A stretch of 64,000 bases of DNA, taken from positions 49,654,001-49,718,000 of the forward strand of contig JAFFJZ010000001.1 in NCBI GenBank assembly GCA_018340375.1. The letters run 5' to 3'. A model generated the notes under the pieces. It was not told the DNA's origin and did not search any database. It was given only the letters and a program-made list of their open reading frames with translations. The position numbers and the translations under genes are program-made. Below, one piece after another: positions 34,945-47,951 of this stretch. The stretch's first letter is position 1. The number at the start of each line of letters is the position of its first letter. This stretch comes from Gonatopus flavifemur. Taxonomy: Eukaryota; Arthropoda; Insecta; Hymenoptera; Dryinidae.

Positions 34945-36242
34945 CTACATAATTAATATTTTCATTTCACCATTCATTTTGATCAAAATAGAAGTATTAT
35001 GATGTTTGTATAATTGGATCAATTTGGTAGCTTTTTCAACGCCTAATATATTTCTTCACGGAGAAAAAGGAATTTGCTGTGGCAGCGAAATCTACTTTTG
35101 CTGGGTTCCTTTTGCCAGAGCCGCAATTTTTTTGCTGTGACAGCAAACTATTTGCTGTTCCAGCAATCTTGTTAGCTGCGACAGCGAATTTTTAGCTGTG
35201 GCAGCAAAAAATGTTTGCTATCCCAGCAAAATTTGTTTGCTATTCTGTATATAATACTGAAAATTTGCTGGAGGAGCAAACATGTTTTGCTGCCACAGCT
35301 AAAAAATTGCTGTCGTAGCTAAAACGATTGCTGTTATAGCAAATTTTTAGCTAGGTCAACAAAAAATTTTGCTATTCTATATATAATACCTCGATTTGCT
35401 GCGTCAGCAAATTTTTTCTCTCCGTATTACATTAGACCATACGTGTCCAAATGTTGAGAAAACTCGTTCTCATCCTGCTGAACTAGGTGGAATACCTAAT
35501 AATTGGTGACAAAGTTCACAAAATCCGATTGGGAGTTCATCTGTAGAATTCGTCCTCGCTTCCATCAATTTCCGCCATTTATTAGGAGTATTTTCATATA
35601 ACTCTTCAACTTCTGCACGGAACATTGAAGCAGGATATAAATTTTCATCGTGGATTTTGAATGCCATCATTGCCCCCAAAAATTCCGATTTATGTTCCAT
35701 CCACCAATCTTCAGCTATTTTTTCTTGTTCCTAATTAAGTTGTACGTTCTTTGCAAAGGGATTCATCAAATATGCAATGTAAAAAAAAGGTTCTAAGGCT
35801 TCATTTCTTCGTTTTCGTATAGCTGTTATACATTCTATCAAATTCTCACTAGACAGCAATTCAGACCATACTTCAACGGTTGTCGATAGATTAGCTGTTT
35901 TAGATTGCAATACATCTGAAGCTTTAGCAACTTTTTTCAATTGTTTGAGGTGATTTATAGCTTCTGTATATATGCCAACGTTATTTAATATTCGAGTTAT
36001 TTTAGGATCTGAATTTTTATATTCCATTTGGATTTCAGAGTATAGGTGGAAATTTTTAATGAACGTTTCGAAACAATCAAATTGAGAGTTCCATCTTGTG
36101 TCATTTGGCAACTGCGACATCAAGCCCCCTTTTGCTCGAGCAATGCCTATGAAAATAGAATGGAGTGTAATTCCAAATTCTCTTAAAAAAACATTAGCTG
36201 CAATTGATTTGAAACTTTTGACCAGTTGAAAGAAATAGATCG
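34945..36242 (-). pseudogene. hAT transposase C-terminal part, broken
   Basis: The minus strand encodes about 300 residues of a hAT-superfamily transposase: NDTRWNSQFDCFETF (the DTRWNS motif), PFFYIAYLMNPF, and the dimerisation region LLGIPPSSAG followed by ERVFSTFGHVWSN and then LGVEKATKLIQLY. The N-terminal zinc finger and most of the catalytic domain are missing. Two in-frame stops (TAG at 35731-35733 and TGA at 35470-35472) and an inserted MITE (35057-35426) interrupt it. No hAT terminal repeats were found. The transposase would act on DNA in the nucleus but this copy is dead. Confidence 0.85.
35057..35426. mobile_element. TTGCTG-family CAC-end MITE inside hAT gene
   Basis: Starts CACGGAGAAAAAGGAATTTG, ends AATTTTTTCTCTCCGTA (last base changed from G). 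TT flanks both sides. Removing it with one TT rejoins the hAT reading frame between VWSN and LGVEKA, which fixes both ends and the 2-bp duplication. The interior has about 15 TTGCTG...CAGCAA units. Confidence 0.9.
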
Positions 36243-36359
36243 TATTTCATGATACTTTTGGATGAACTGGTTTTTATTTCCATCAAAATTGCCACCAATT
36301 CATTGATATGAGTAGTGTATCAGATTTTGTAACGCGATTGAATTATAATAATATAACTT

Positions 36360-36601
36360 CACGGAAAAAAGAAAATGGAGAAATTTACCTTGTAGGATGA
36401 CAACGTGTCGCTTCGAGTCTTTAGATGGAAATTTTTACACAATATATATCGTCAAATAATTCACATTATAAGACAAAAATAGATTTTACTTTTGTCATGT
36501 GAATTATTTGACAATATATTTTATAAAAATTTTCATTAAAAGCCTCGAAGCGATGCGTTGTCATCCTACAAGGTGAATTTCTCCATTTTCTTTTTTCCCT
36601 G
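36360..36601. mobile_element. CAC-end hairpin MITE
   Basis: Starts CACGGAAAAAAGAAAATGG, ends CCATTTTCTTTTTTCCCTG, flanked by TT on both sides. Arms of about 110 bp, with GTAGGATGACAACG facing its complement. Confidence 0.85.
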
Positions 36602-38710
36602 TTGTCATTCCCATAAAATATAATGATTGATTTCAACAATAGATCCTCCTCTCCAAATCGAAATCAGTAAAAAATACTGATTCGTTTGTGCTCAATCTTC
36701 CATCAGTGCAAGTTACTGGTTCGATGAATGCATATACACTGACGGAATCAGTGAAATTTCACTGATAGAGTTCTAATAAATCAGTACTGTTCAAAAATTC
36801 AGATTCATAGAGTAGAATTTATTATCTCCAATTTTTTAACTGTTTCCTCTATATATTATTTGTATCTTACGTACTGTATATATTATGATGTTATAATTTT
36901 ATGTTTATAAACATACAAATTTCATTAGATTTTATTGTATATGTGTTCATGAAATGTTATCATAAATTGTTTCCTTTTTCGGAATTCATAAGAAGAGTTT
37001 CAACAATCTACGTGAACGAATGTTTTGGAACATACATGTCCTGATATTTAATGTTGCCGAAATTTCAATCGTTCAGGGAAACGAATTAATAATCGAATAA
37101 CGAAATACTCGGATCCAACCTCAGTTCAAGACCCAATGTTTTCACTTTCAACAAGTCAATTTTGAGGTGATAAATAACGATAGTTTATCATATTGAGTTG
37201 AAAATAACAACAAAGAATTGAAAAAATCTGGAAAATCCGAAAAAAAACCCAAATGGTTCGGGTTTTTTCCAACCCTGTTCTTATCTCCAAAGATCTTCAT
37301 GGAAATATGTAGATTTTTCCGATTCACCGATGAATGAACAGCTTGGAAAATGCATTTTGTGAAACTCTGAAACAATAATTTATTATGTGAAAAATATTAA
37401 TACCCCTTACATTAACATTTTCTTGGATTGAATTAGCTTCAAATCATTTTTTAATACGTTTTGCGGACATTGTTCATTCACTGGTGCACTCACCCTATTC
37501 GAATCTCATTCAAATACATAAGAAACTCTTCCATTCTTCCCAATTTTTGTTTTCAGTAATTGCTGGAACTTTATCACGGACTTTGTTCTTCAACATGACG
37601 ATAGCCCGATAGAATAATCAATCAATGAAATAATCTTGGACAAACCTCAAATTAGACAGCTGTGAAGAACAATGGTGTCTTTCAAAAGACCGTACGCAGG
37701 GAGTGAAGGAGGGAGGAAGGGTTGATTTTGTTCAATACACGCGGATAATATTCAAGGCACGTGTAACCACATCCTACACGATTTTTGTCACGCTTATTAT
37801 ATGTCGTTGTTTCTTCTTTCTTCTACTATACTACTATACGTCCACGCAGGGGGTAAAGAAAATTGAGGAAACCTTTGGTTTGTAACCGCAATCACCCACA
37901 AGTAATTAGATTGGAAGAAAAAACGGAAAGGGGTACCTTCAAATCAGACTACAAACTACCGTTTGAAATCCAAACTACCACCGCCGATGGTACAGATCGT
38001 CAACAATGCCCATAATTATACACCCACGACAGGAGAATTGAAAGCAAAATTATACACCCGACCAGTTGCCGTGACTTGACATTTTCGAAATAATAACAAA
38101 CATTTCGAAATGACTTACGGGTTATTAACAATACATGTAGGTACGTGAAAATCCTAAAGGATTCAATTCAATGAGTATCGTCGAATATGCGTTATAGAAA
38201 CGTTCCTACAAATACTCAATGTGCATGTGCCTCTTTGCAATTAATTTCTAGATATTCATATTCCATTGACTTGACCAAATCTAGAGCTGTGGTAACTTTT
38301 TCGGTATCAACGGTGTGAGAATTGGTCTAAGTTATCGAATGATAATACATATCTCATAACATTATACTATGAAGACAAATTTATCAATAACATTTTCACT
38401 GATAACCTTATCGATTGTGTGAATCAAAGCCTGCCGACTTGTAATCATCACTTACCCACATGATTTCATCGGAATTAAAAAAAACTCATATCGATAATAA
38501 GAATGTACCTAAAATCAAAGTTATGGAGGGTAAATCGTTTCTTCTGTCATCAAAATTCATCCCCTCCCTCAAAATACAATTCTGGTTGAGTCAGCGATAA
38601 GGCAGATATAACGGAATAATTTTATAGATATACTCAGAGAAATTCCATTGTATTTCAAGTGCTATTTGTGTTTTTAATTCAGGGACGTTGAGGGATTACG
38701 ATTCTATCTA
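36602..38710. other. Unassigned sequence
   Basis: No supported gene or repeat. The segment 37680-38050 is slightly GC-richer but has no convincing exon. Confidence 0.4.
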
Positions 38711-39082
38711 CACGGAGAAAAATCGGCGAAGAATTCTATTAAAAAATGCTTGATTTTCTGAGAAAAATTATTACCCTGGCGTAATAAAGTGAAAACGGTT
38801 CATGAATCTAGTATTTTCTATTATATGATAATTAAAAAATTCAAATCCGCTTAAGAAAGTGAATTTGGATTTGAATTACTAAGCATATAACAAAAACTAT
38901 GAATTCTATCTTATGATGTAGCATAAAGTGTATATCGAATGCGAGAATATTCAAAATTCAAGATAAATTAGTAATAAATTGCTTTTGTAAATTTTATCAA
39001 GCTGAAAAGTAAAACTTCATGATCCAGTAAACCAATTAGAACATTCAGGATTATAATGTTTATATACACATTGGTTATATAG

Positions 39083-39736
39083 TATCATAGTTAATCATAA
39101 TAAGTCATAGGTTTCATAATGAAACTTTAGTATGTTGCATAGTTAAATTTGAAACGTACAAAATAAAATTGACGAAAAATCTTTGAATTATCAAGCGGCC
39201 AATATTTGAGCGATAATGAATTTCTATTGACCAATAAGTTCGAAACATATTTCCAAATTTGATCTTCCAAAGGCAAACTTTCTCCTTCTTCATAAAATTT
39301 TTTAATGACAGAATGACACAACAAATGATGATTCATTTCATATTTAGTTTGCCTTTGGAACGTCAAATTTCAAAATATGTTGCGAACTTATTGTTCAATA
39401 GAAATTAATTATCGCTCAGATATTGGTCGCTTGATAATTCAAAAGTTTTGTCAATTTCATTTGGTACGTTATGAATTTAACTATGTCCATGTAAAAAATT
39501 AGATATAACCATATCTGAACTAGGCATAATCTATGTGTGGGAATGGGCTTACAAAATTATATATGCTCGAATGACGCACGTTTGTCAAATGAGTTATTTG
39601 AGCCTGTATAGTTTTGTAAGCCCATTTTCGTATACAGATTATGCCTAGTTTAGATATGGTTATATCTCATTTTTTTTACATGGGATGCAACATACTAAAA
39701 TTTTATTATGAAACCTACAAGTTATTATTATTAATG
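39083..39736. mobile_element. Hairpin element with a second hairpin nested in one arm
   Basis: The outer arms (GGTTTCATAATGAAACTTTAG on the left, its near complement on the right) run about 200 bp. The right arm is split at AACTATG by an inner hairpin at 39486-39684 (ends TCCATGTAAAA and TTTTACATGGG), which duplicated ATG. The intact left arm shows the empty site. Confidence 0.8.
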
Positions 39737-40111
39737 ACACAAAATCCTTGTTGAAGTTTATTCATACTTATCATTACTGAAAATATTAAAAAACTGAGAA
39801 ATAACAGACATCTTATAGACATCTTCAGACTTTGGATAATATGATATGATAATAATATGATTGATATGATTTTTGTTCAATTGTCATATGTAATACGTTT
39901 GATTATCCAGAGATAATGAAATTATTCATATTCTAACAAAGCGTATGCCATATATTTGTTTTTTTACTTGTTTTACAGTAATGCCTCGTGTCTATGAGCT
40001 TCAACGTGGATTTTACGTCATCAATTTACTGACTAGACATCATAAGATGATATTAATAAGAGAGAGGTATGCCTCCGGCACATCAGTTTTCAATATGTTT
40101 CGCACTTATTG

Positions 40112-40345
40112 TACAATAAAAATTGAGGGTCTACATGCAATAACTCGACAGGCAAAAACTGTTGATCACAGAAAAACATTGTCAAGAGAAACTTGGGCTT
40201 ATTTTTCAACAACTATCATTCAGTATTGTTCTTTTTCTCAAATCTCCACTTGCAATTTTGACCCTCCACTTCACGACGTGGACAATATTTCTACCAATTT
40301 TCCGCGCCTGTCGAGTTATTGCATGTAAGCCCTCAATTTATTATT
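40112..40345. repeat. Imperfect hairpin repeat
   Basis: AAATTGAGGGTCTACATGCA and ATAACTCGACAGGC face TGTCGAGTTATTGCATGTAA and CCCTCAATTT across a loop of about 150 bp. Flanks resemble parts of the element at 39083-39736. Confidence 0.6.
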
Positions 40346-40823
40346 GCTCAAATATTGACTGTTTGGTGATTTACGTAAACTTCGGAACAAGGTTGAGAAT
40401 TTATTATAATTCCTTAAATTTATTTCTTCTTTAGCTCCGTTCTGTTGCAAATACAGGCTTGAGGATATTTTAGAATAAATAGATGTTGATTTATAACGGT
40501 ATTCTCAATTTCATTTCGAAATAACCTTAAGTATCCGATACTGGGGAGACTCCCCCTATAATTATGAAAATAATTTTTTTTTAATGAGATGTGAGATTCA
40601 AAACTAGGAGACCAATCGTTTTCAAAAATTCAATTTTATTTCTTAGATATAATCTTGAAATATCTTTGCATTATACAATCATGGTTCCTAACTATTGGAA
40701 TCCAATAATGATTATAAAATAAACAAACACTTTTGAATATAAATTGAAAAATTCTATCCACTTATTGTTCAGAGAATCAGCGAATTAATTTCAAAGAACA
40801 TAAACATTCAATGCATATTTTAA

Positions 40824-43393
40824 CTATAGCCACCTTTTCGCCACATACTCTTTACCATTCCCCAAGTATGCTTTATAAGTCAAAATTGTACCACGGATTG
40901 TATTCCATGATAATGAATCGATAATTTTATTATTTTCATGAATTTCATACGCTTGATAATGATCATCATAGGAACACATAATTCGATTTCCTATGATCAT
41001 ACATTTTTTTGTCCTGCTGAAAATCAAATAATGAATAAGATAAAAATTTGGTTCATTTTCTGATGGAACCATTAGAATCATTCCTGGTTTCATCATTTCA
41101 CCATTATAGATGAGCCATTTTAGATATAATAACTGTTCGTTTTTTAATTTTGTTCGTAATGACATGCTAAATGAATCATAATTTTTGAGCTTATCAATGT
41201 TATTAATTTTCAATCCAGGACCCATTATGAAATCATTGAATTCCGCTTTACATAGAAATCTATAATTTAATGTCAGCTGTTCTTTTAGCGCGATTGTATA
41301 GAAAATGTTCTGTCGATTTACAGAAACATGCGCTGTGACTTTTCCTGATCTATGCTTCCTTTCAAAATTCATGCAAGCAATATGCCACAACGGACCCATC
41401 AATTTCATTACCCTTGGATAGTGAACAAGAAAATGGTGCTTTGGCTTAAAGCAACTCGGAAATAATTTTTGCAGCAAAACTAAATATTCTGTTATCAGAG
41501 CTTCAAGTAAGTCAGAACAACCATATTGACAATGTTTTGCTGTTACACAAAGAATAATTTGGTGCAATAATTTTATTAATTGCCAATGTTCACAATCTAC
41601 TGGTATCAAGTGACCTACAATCATAGGCAAATTCCGAAGCAAACTCAACATTTCTCGTGCAGACATTGTGTAATTCTTATTTTTCAAATGAATGTGTGTA
41701 AGCTCTGGTGGTTTATTTTGTTTATCTTCATGATTATAATAAAAGCCACGTATAAGAGAATTGAAATCGGATAACGAAAAATAAGGATCAACTTTTGTGA
41801 TGAAATAATGTAAAACATTACCCAAATCATAAGGACCAATTCCTTCTAATATATCATGCATCAAATCTACGACTAAATTTTCAGTAAAATGGAAGTCTGT
41901 CAAGTCTTCGAAGAAAGATGCTTGAATTATACCTGTGGATTTAGTACTGTTTGAGTCTAAATGTTTTTTGTAATTTTCTTTGTTTCGAAGATGACATTTA
42001 TCTTCATGGAAAATCTCGTTAATATTCTTCCTTTCTGTTAAGCAAAAGCGACAAAAGAACGTAGCATTGAAATTTTGAACTAATCCAAAAATCTGATGAA
42101 GTCCCAAATTATCACCTACGATACTAATCAATTTGAAATGAATAATCTTTGGCTCATTATCTATATTTATTTCCACACCGTTGGTTTCTAAATTTTGTAA
42201 ATATTTTATAGCTGGACGAAAAACTTCTCGATTGTTCCGATCAAGTGGATTGAATAATCCGAATAAAAAAATACTACTCATTTTTGACTGGAACTCAGGA
42301 GGGAGACATGATATTTTTAAATACAATGCTCCACACTTTTGTATGCCTTTATGGCTACCAAGCGGATTGTTAGTTTCATATTCATCAAAAAATAGAACCA
42401 ATGGTAATACAAATTTCTCTCCGAAGTTTTTCATCTTCCCTTTCCACAAATCACCTTGAATGATATTACAAAGAATTTCAGAATTGTTGTTCAATGATTG
42501 AACATAATTAAAAACCTTATGATAAATATTTGGACACCTGAAAAATTTGGTAAATACTAAATCCACAGGAATATATTCTACAGTAATTGGTCGTTTTATG
42601 ATTACATTTTTCCCATTTTCATCCCTGTACTGATCTTCATAATCAATAACATGTCGCTCAGGAAGAATCAGAGTTCCTTTTTCGATGAAATGTTTGAATC
42701 TTTTGTGTTCTGTATTTAGATTTTCACACGGATTTTGGAGTTTATGAAAACAATCATGTATTTTATCTATTTCTATAGCACTGTCACCAAGGATTTGTAG
42801 TCGTGATAATACTTGATCACGGAGCATATTAACTGCTGGACTGGAAAGAAGAGATTTTAAATCATTCACAAACATTTGAACACGTTTTCTCGGTAAATCA
42901 GTTATGCTATACCATTTTGCTATTAAAAAAGAGATATGTCGATCGAAAAGATGTTGGAAATGTTCATTTGAATTTGCTACATTCGGATTAGGATCTGCAA
43001 AATTCAAAGGCTCACAAAATTCATTATTTTCGTCATCCGATTCATATTCGAATGGAGCTTCAAGAGATAAATTGATCAACGAATCAATGTCATCACGATG
43101 AGAGTCTGTAAGAAAATCGTTGCTTATTGCATTTTGAATAAATGAATCGGGTTGAAATGGATTTTGTAACTCGTCATTCAATACCGGATACCGAGTTTCA
43201 GGAAGATCGGAACAGAATTTTGATTCGTGTTCGCGTTTTCTATGTTTCCAGAAGCAGTAATATTGATAAAAACTACGTAAACAACTATTTTCTGAACATC
43301 GAAAAATTTTCAATTGTCCATGTGCAATTTTATATGATTTAATAATAAATCATTAGTTCGTAAATTTTCACCACAATGAAAACACGTGAACAT
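40824..43393 (-). CDS. CACTA/Tnp2-like transposase with two C2H2 fingers
   Basis: An open frame of 829 codons (43313-40824) follows a short ATG-started frame (43393-43310) in another phase. The short frame encodes a classical C2H2 finger (CFHC...HIKLH); the long one opens with a second finger (CSENSC...HRKREH) at residues 6-29. Joining them needs one base, so a deletion, sequencing error or unusual splice separates them. Further motifs of the long frame: an acidic patch near 90-100, LVLFFDEYETNNPLGSHKG (D310), CLPP (337), VGDNLGL (D401), CRFC (421), VDLMHDILEG (486-490), FKPKHHFLVHYPR (622-634) and FERKH (650). This order parallels plant Tnp2 plus DUF4218 of CACTA elements (DGFNPF, LPP, ACPxC, MHIEKN, FPPSFF, GP...PFER). 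Predicted to cut and paste DNA in the nucleus. Close relatives are repeated in insect genomes. The superfamily assignment is by motif order only. Confidence 0.75.
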
Positions 43394-43884
43394 TGTAAAA
43401 TTGAGTGAAATGTGGAAAATGTTATTTCTCCTAAATATCTGATTAAATGAAGACTCAAATAAAAACGTTCTGAATATATTGGATAGAAGTTTTCGTAACA
43501 TAAAACAACGTTTACAATCTCTAAATTGGATAATGAATGGTCAGTTTATGAATTCCCCTAACGAACGTAAAATCTAAACAGTGGTTGAATCAAATGAGTA
43601 ACGTTGAACATATAATATCAAAATTAAATTAACAGAACACATGAAATCTCGAATGTTCAGCGCTCAAAATAAAACAAGATACCTTTGAGAATCAAAATAT
43701 ACTTATAATTTGTCAGGAAAATTCAATAAGAATAATAGCGTTTTGCATAAAATTTTTAAAACAATACTGGTTATCGAAATATAAATAAATCATATAATAG
43801 AAATCATAAATTCCTAATCATCATCGGGAATTTTTCTAAAATTGAAACTCAAAATAATTTTAAAGATAAAATTATGCTCCGTTC

Positions 43885-46800
43885 TCAAAATGAATCGATA
43901 ACATCTTGAATCAAGGTTTCGACTGATACTGGAACATTGTCAGCATTTAGAACTATACCAAATCCAGCACGTTGAAGGAACAACCATGAATTCAAGGCAG
44001 GAGATGGATATTGACAATCTGTAGCGTGACAAATTTTTCCGACAGCATGAATTGCGTTGACTGGAGTTTTTACTCTATATCTCGTACAATCTACTTGAAC
44101 GTAAGCATCCACAATATTAGGCAATGTTCCTATGAAGATTGGCATTGGTTGTAATTTCAAGTTGTTTTGGAAAAGATATTGCCTCCTTTTTTCAAGTTCT
44201 ACATCCAAAGAAGCGACATTCTGAAACCAAACAAAATGTTATCTAATCAATATTTTAGTGAAAATGTACGGGATAAACATTGAAATTCTTTACGCACCGA
44301 TGCAAGTAAAAATGATTCACGACATTCCACTTGTGTTGCACGACGTTTTTTCATAGTACGCGATCTTTTAGCACCTTTTGATGATTTTTGATGTTCGATT
44401 GGTATGTCTATGTAAGCCGTTGACATTAATGTTGATAATAAATAAAAAATAATTGCATCTTGACTCACTGAAAAACAATGACAATTGATGAAATGCAGAA
44501 TTATATAATACGTAAATTGAATACTCACTGCTGGTAATATCATTTAATACATGTAGTAATGCTAAATCATCGGCGCTTGTTATTTTTTGATTGTTTCGTA
44601 ATAACTCTATCAATTTTAATTTGATCATCGGCCAATTTTTCAAAAATTCATCTTCCTTCCCAGGAAACAATCTTGAAAAATCATCTTCTATCTGGAAAAG
44701 TGATTCAATAAATAGGTATTCATATAATTATAAAGTTATTCCACATGAACCAATTATATTACTAGTGAGTATCCATAATTGCTTTTTAAACAAGGGAAAG
44801 TTTCCAAATAATGAAATACGTCGAGCCTGGTGTTTCTTAGTAGGTCTTGTCGTTTTGCGAATGTACTTGACCAATAAGCTTGTATTGTTTCGAACGGTTC
44901 CACTTTTTCCTTGAGGAATTTCAATTCATCCTCTGATTCTGGAATTCAAAATATGTTTGGAACATACAATTTTCCATCATACCTTAAATTAACACAAATT
45001 TATACCTTCACGATTTTGTCTCACTGGCTTGGATACTGTTGATGCGCCTTGTGTATTCGATGTAGTGCTTGCCAAATCCATCAGAATTCCATCACGTCGT
45101 AGTTTTGATTTTTCGTAATTGTAATTTTGGTATAATTTGCCTTTTGGACCACACTTTTCACCTCTTTCAGTTTTTCTAAATCCAAGATAATATACAGATC
45201 GGTTTTCTTTCTTGAATACCGTTTTAATAGCTTTTGTGTATATGAGGAATGTTCTTTTTGTTATCCTGAAACAAAAGCAGAGGTGGGAAAAAAATACTTT
45301 TATTAGAAGATCTTCGATTGAATGATAAATTTTTCAAAATAATAGACTGAAATAAAAAATTCCTACACAAATTGTGACATTGTTAAGTTTGGACCTTCCC
45401 GTTGAAATGCTTCAGTCAATTCATGTTTAATTATTTCTCTAACAAGACGATTTTGAGACGTTGGGCATAAGCGATTTCCTTCTTTATTCGCCATTAAGAT
45501 TGCACGACCTTCGGGAGTAGCATAGAGGAATTCTTCTAATTTCTGATGAGATCGAAAACATCATGTGAATTTTTATAGGAAAGTCCCAAAGAACAAATAT
45601 TTATGAAAAGGATAAAAAATTATCCATGAAGTTTTGAAATATTTTTATGATCTTACAAGATTTGCAACATCTGCATCAGTAATTATTTCACCCTCATCTT
45701 CATCTGTAGATGAGGTTGTTTTATTGAGAATGTTATTCTCTTGTCTTGGTTGCAGATTTTCTGCGATAGGTTTTTCCTGAACTGATTGCGAATGGAGTAT
45801 TGTGGATGAATTAGAATCTTTTGTGTTGATTCAAGATCCGATATTCCTAATGAATTCTGATGTTTTGGTATTGATGAAGATTGTAGCGAAACAGAGGGTT
45901 TCTGTTTTGCTTGCACTGGATTCTGTGTGATGGATAAGTTTCGATTTCCTTCTGCTGATTGAAAATCAAATGAAACAGATGGATTTAAATTCTCTTTATC
46001 TCCAAGCCCATCAGAGTACATCATAGAAGAATGAGAAACTTGATTTGAAAGATGATACAACTTATTGCTTGGTGGTATTCCTCGGGTCATCAACTCCAAA
46101 TAACTTGGGTCAAAATGTTTATTGAAATTATTTGGATTTTCGAAAGAGGAACAGCCTGCAGAAGAAAAAAAGTAATGTTGGAGATGAGTGTATTGAATGA
46201 AAATCAAAATTCAATTTGAAAAAATACTGGTTAACTACCCATACTTTGTATTGACACAGGTTGCACTTGTTGAGGATTGAGTGGTAGAATCGAGCCCTCA
46301 AATAAATTAGGATCATTCGGCACAAAACTATTTGGAATTAGACCATTTGAATTCTAAGAGGAATGAAATAAACAAATAAAATGATGGGAAATCCAAAGTG
46401 GATATACAGGATGATCCAATATAAACTTTTCATATTGCATGGGGATATTTTACAGTCAAAATGCAACAACTTTTTTGTTTGGGCAAATTTCATTCGAGGC
46501 TTGATTTTTGAGATATGAATATCCTCATATTTTCCGCACAATTCAAATCTCTCGAAACTACTACATCTCAGGGAATTTTACTTCATTCTGACCAAAATGC
46601 TTCATTTTTCCTTCAATTTTGTTTTGAGAGAAAATTAAGCGTTTTGGTCGGAATAGCGTAAATTTTTTCAAGGGATGTTGCGTGTTTGGATTTGGAATAT
46701 AAAATCAAGAAAATTGCAAATTGCTTCAACTTCACAACGAAAAATGCTAGGATATTTTCTTCAGAAATTTGAATATAATAAATTCATTTTGGCTCAACCT

Positions 46801-47951
46801 GTATATAAATATATATGTGTAAAAAGGGTATTCCGAAAAGCTGGGACATCCTGGGAGTTTCGTATTTCTTATAGGATATAAAGATTCCCCATTCACTGCT
46901 TCATCTGAAGCTTACTTGTCGAATCAAACATTTAAGTTTTCTTCAAATTTGTATCTTTAAGAAGTCATACATCATAGATGTTTGAGCGTCATGTAATTTG
47001 GTAGAATAAGAAAATTTGACTCTATTGTAGAATTTAAAAAATCATGTCGATTCAGTCAATCAGTATCCAGTACATTTAAGCCACATAAACTTGAAAATTG
47101 AAAATCTTACAATATTTTATAACTATATTACAAAATCAGATGTTGTCTGTCGTGTTGAATATTGTAACGCTAAAACACTTCTCATGTAAAACTTCTGTGA
47201 AATTCTAATTTGAAAAAGGAGTATAAAGATTTCTAAAAACAATCGCAGAGCAATGACCAATTTAAAAATGTTTATATCTATTTAAATTGAATGTGAAATG
47301 ATTCTTTACAATTTTCTATAGTCTAAATGATAAATGAAATTGTACCTGATTCTGATGAAAATGTTCCGAAGGAACGCTCCATTCGGAAAACTTTGTCCAA
47401 AATATTTCTAAATCTACTTTATCTCTTATGATTTCATCTAACTTTGTATTGCTTGTTGAAATCGCATCGAACGAATACACTCCTGCTGCTATAATAATTC
47501 AAAGAATAATTGAAATATTTGAAAAATCATTGAAGACAAATCAATAAAATATTACTTTAGCCGAAATCAAATTGAAATGAATTTGTAACGAATTGCCGTG
47601 ATGTTTTTGTTTTATTTCTCTAATGATTGAAAGAATCACTCATACTCCATGCTTGTTGGTAATAGAACTCACTGTGCACGAATGTAATATCGAGTTTACT
47701 ATTGTTTTATTGTTAACTTTTTGTTTCTACCGATCCATAAATAGAGTTTCTAAAAAGTTTTCACATACAACGTAAAACATAACACGAAGTAAAATTCTAA
47801 ATACACCGAATCTATCTTCCTTTTGAATCAACTCAACCTTCACAAAATAATCATACTAGACGAAATCAAAACAAATCAACTTACCTTCAAAGGCTTCAAT
47901 GAGATGAGATAGATTCCACAGAGTCAACGAATCTTTGATATTATGTTCCAT
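43885..47951 (-). CDS. SAM-like companion protein of the CACTA-like element
   Basis: Ten minus-strand exons keep phase at every border: 47951-47885, 47488-47346, 46353-46239, 46155-45657, 45542-45367, 45265-45006, 44938-44763, 44691-44529, 44467-44298 and 44220-43885 (about 700 codons). Exon 1 starts ATG and encodes LTLWNLSHLIEAFE; with exon 2 (VYSFDAIS, IFWTKFSEW) it resembles a sterile alpha motif. Exons 3-4 are low-complexity and acidic. Exon 6 has YYLGFRKTERGEKCGPKGK; exon 8 has LFPGKEDEFLKNWP; the last exon has PIFIGTLPNIVDAYVQVD and ATDCQYPSP...SWLFLQRAGFGI. Proteins annotated as 'SAM domain-containing protein 3-like' in fish and invertebrates share this layout. One base is missing in exon 4 near 45815-45835. 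The gene lies 0.5 kb upstream of the transposase on the same strand, suggesting a TnpA-like helper. Function is inferred. Confidence 0.7.

Noticed and set aside
39945..40328. Plus-strand 127-codon frame inside the CACTA-like element
   Set aside because: It overlaps a hairpin repeat and has no motif.
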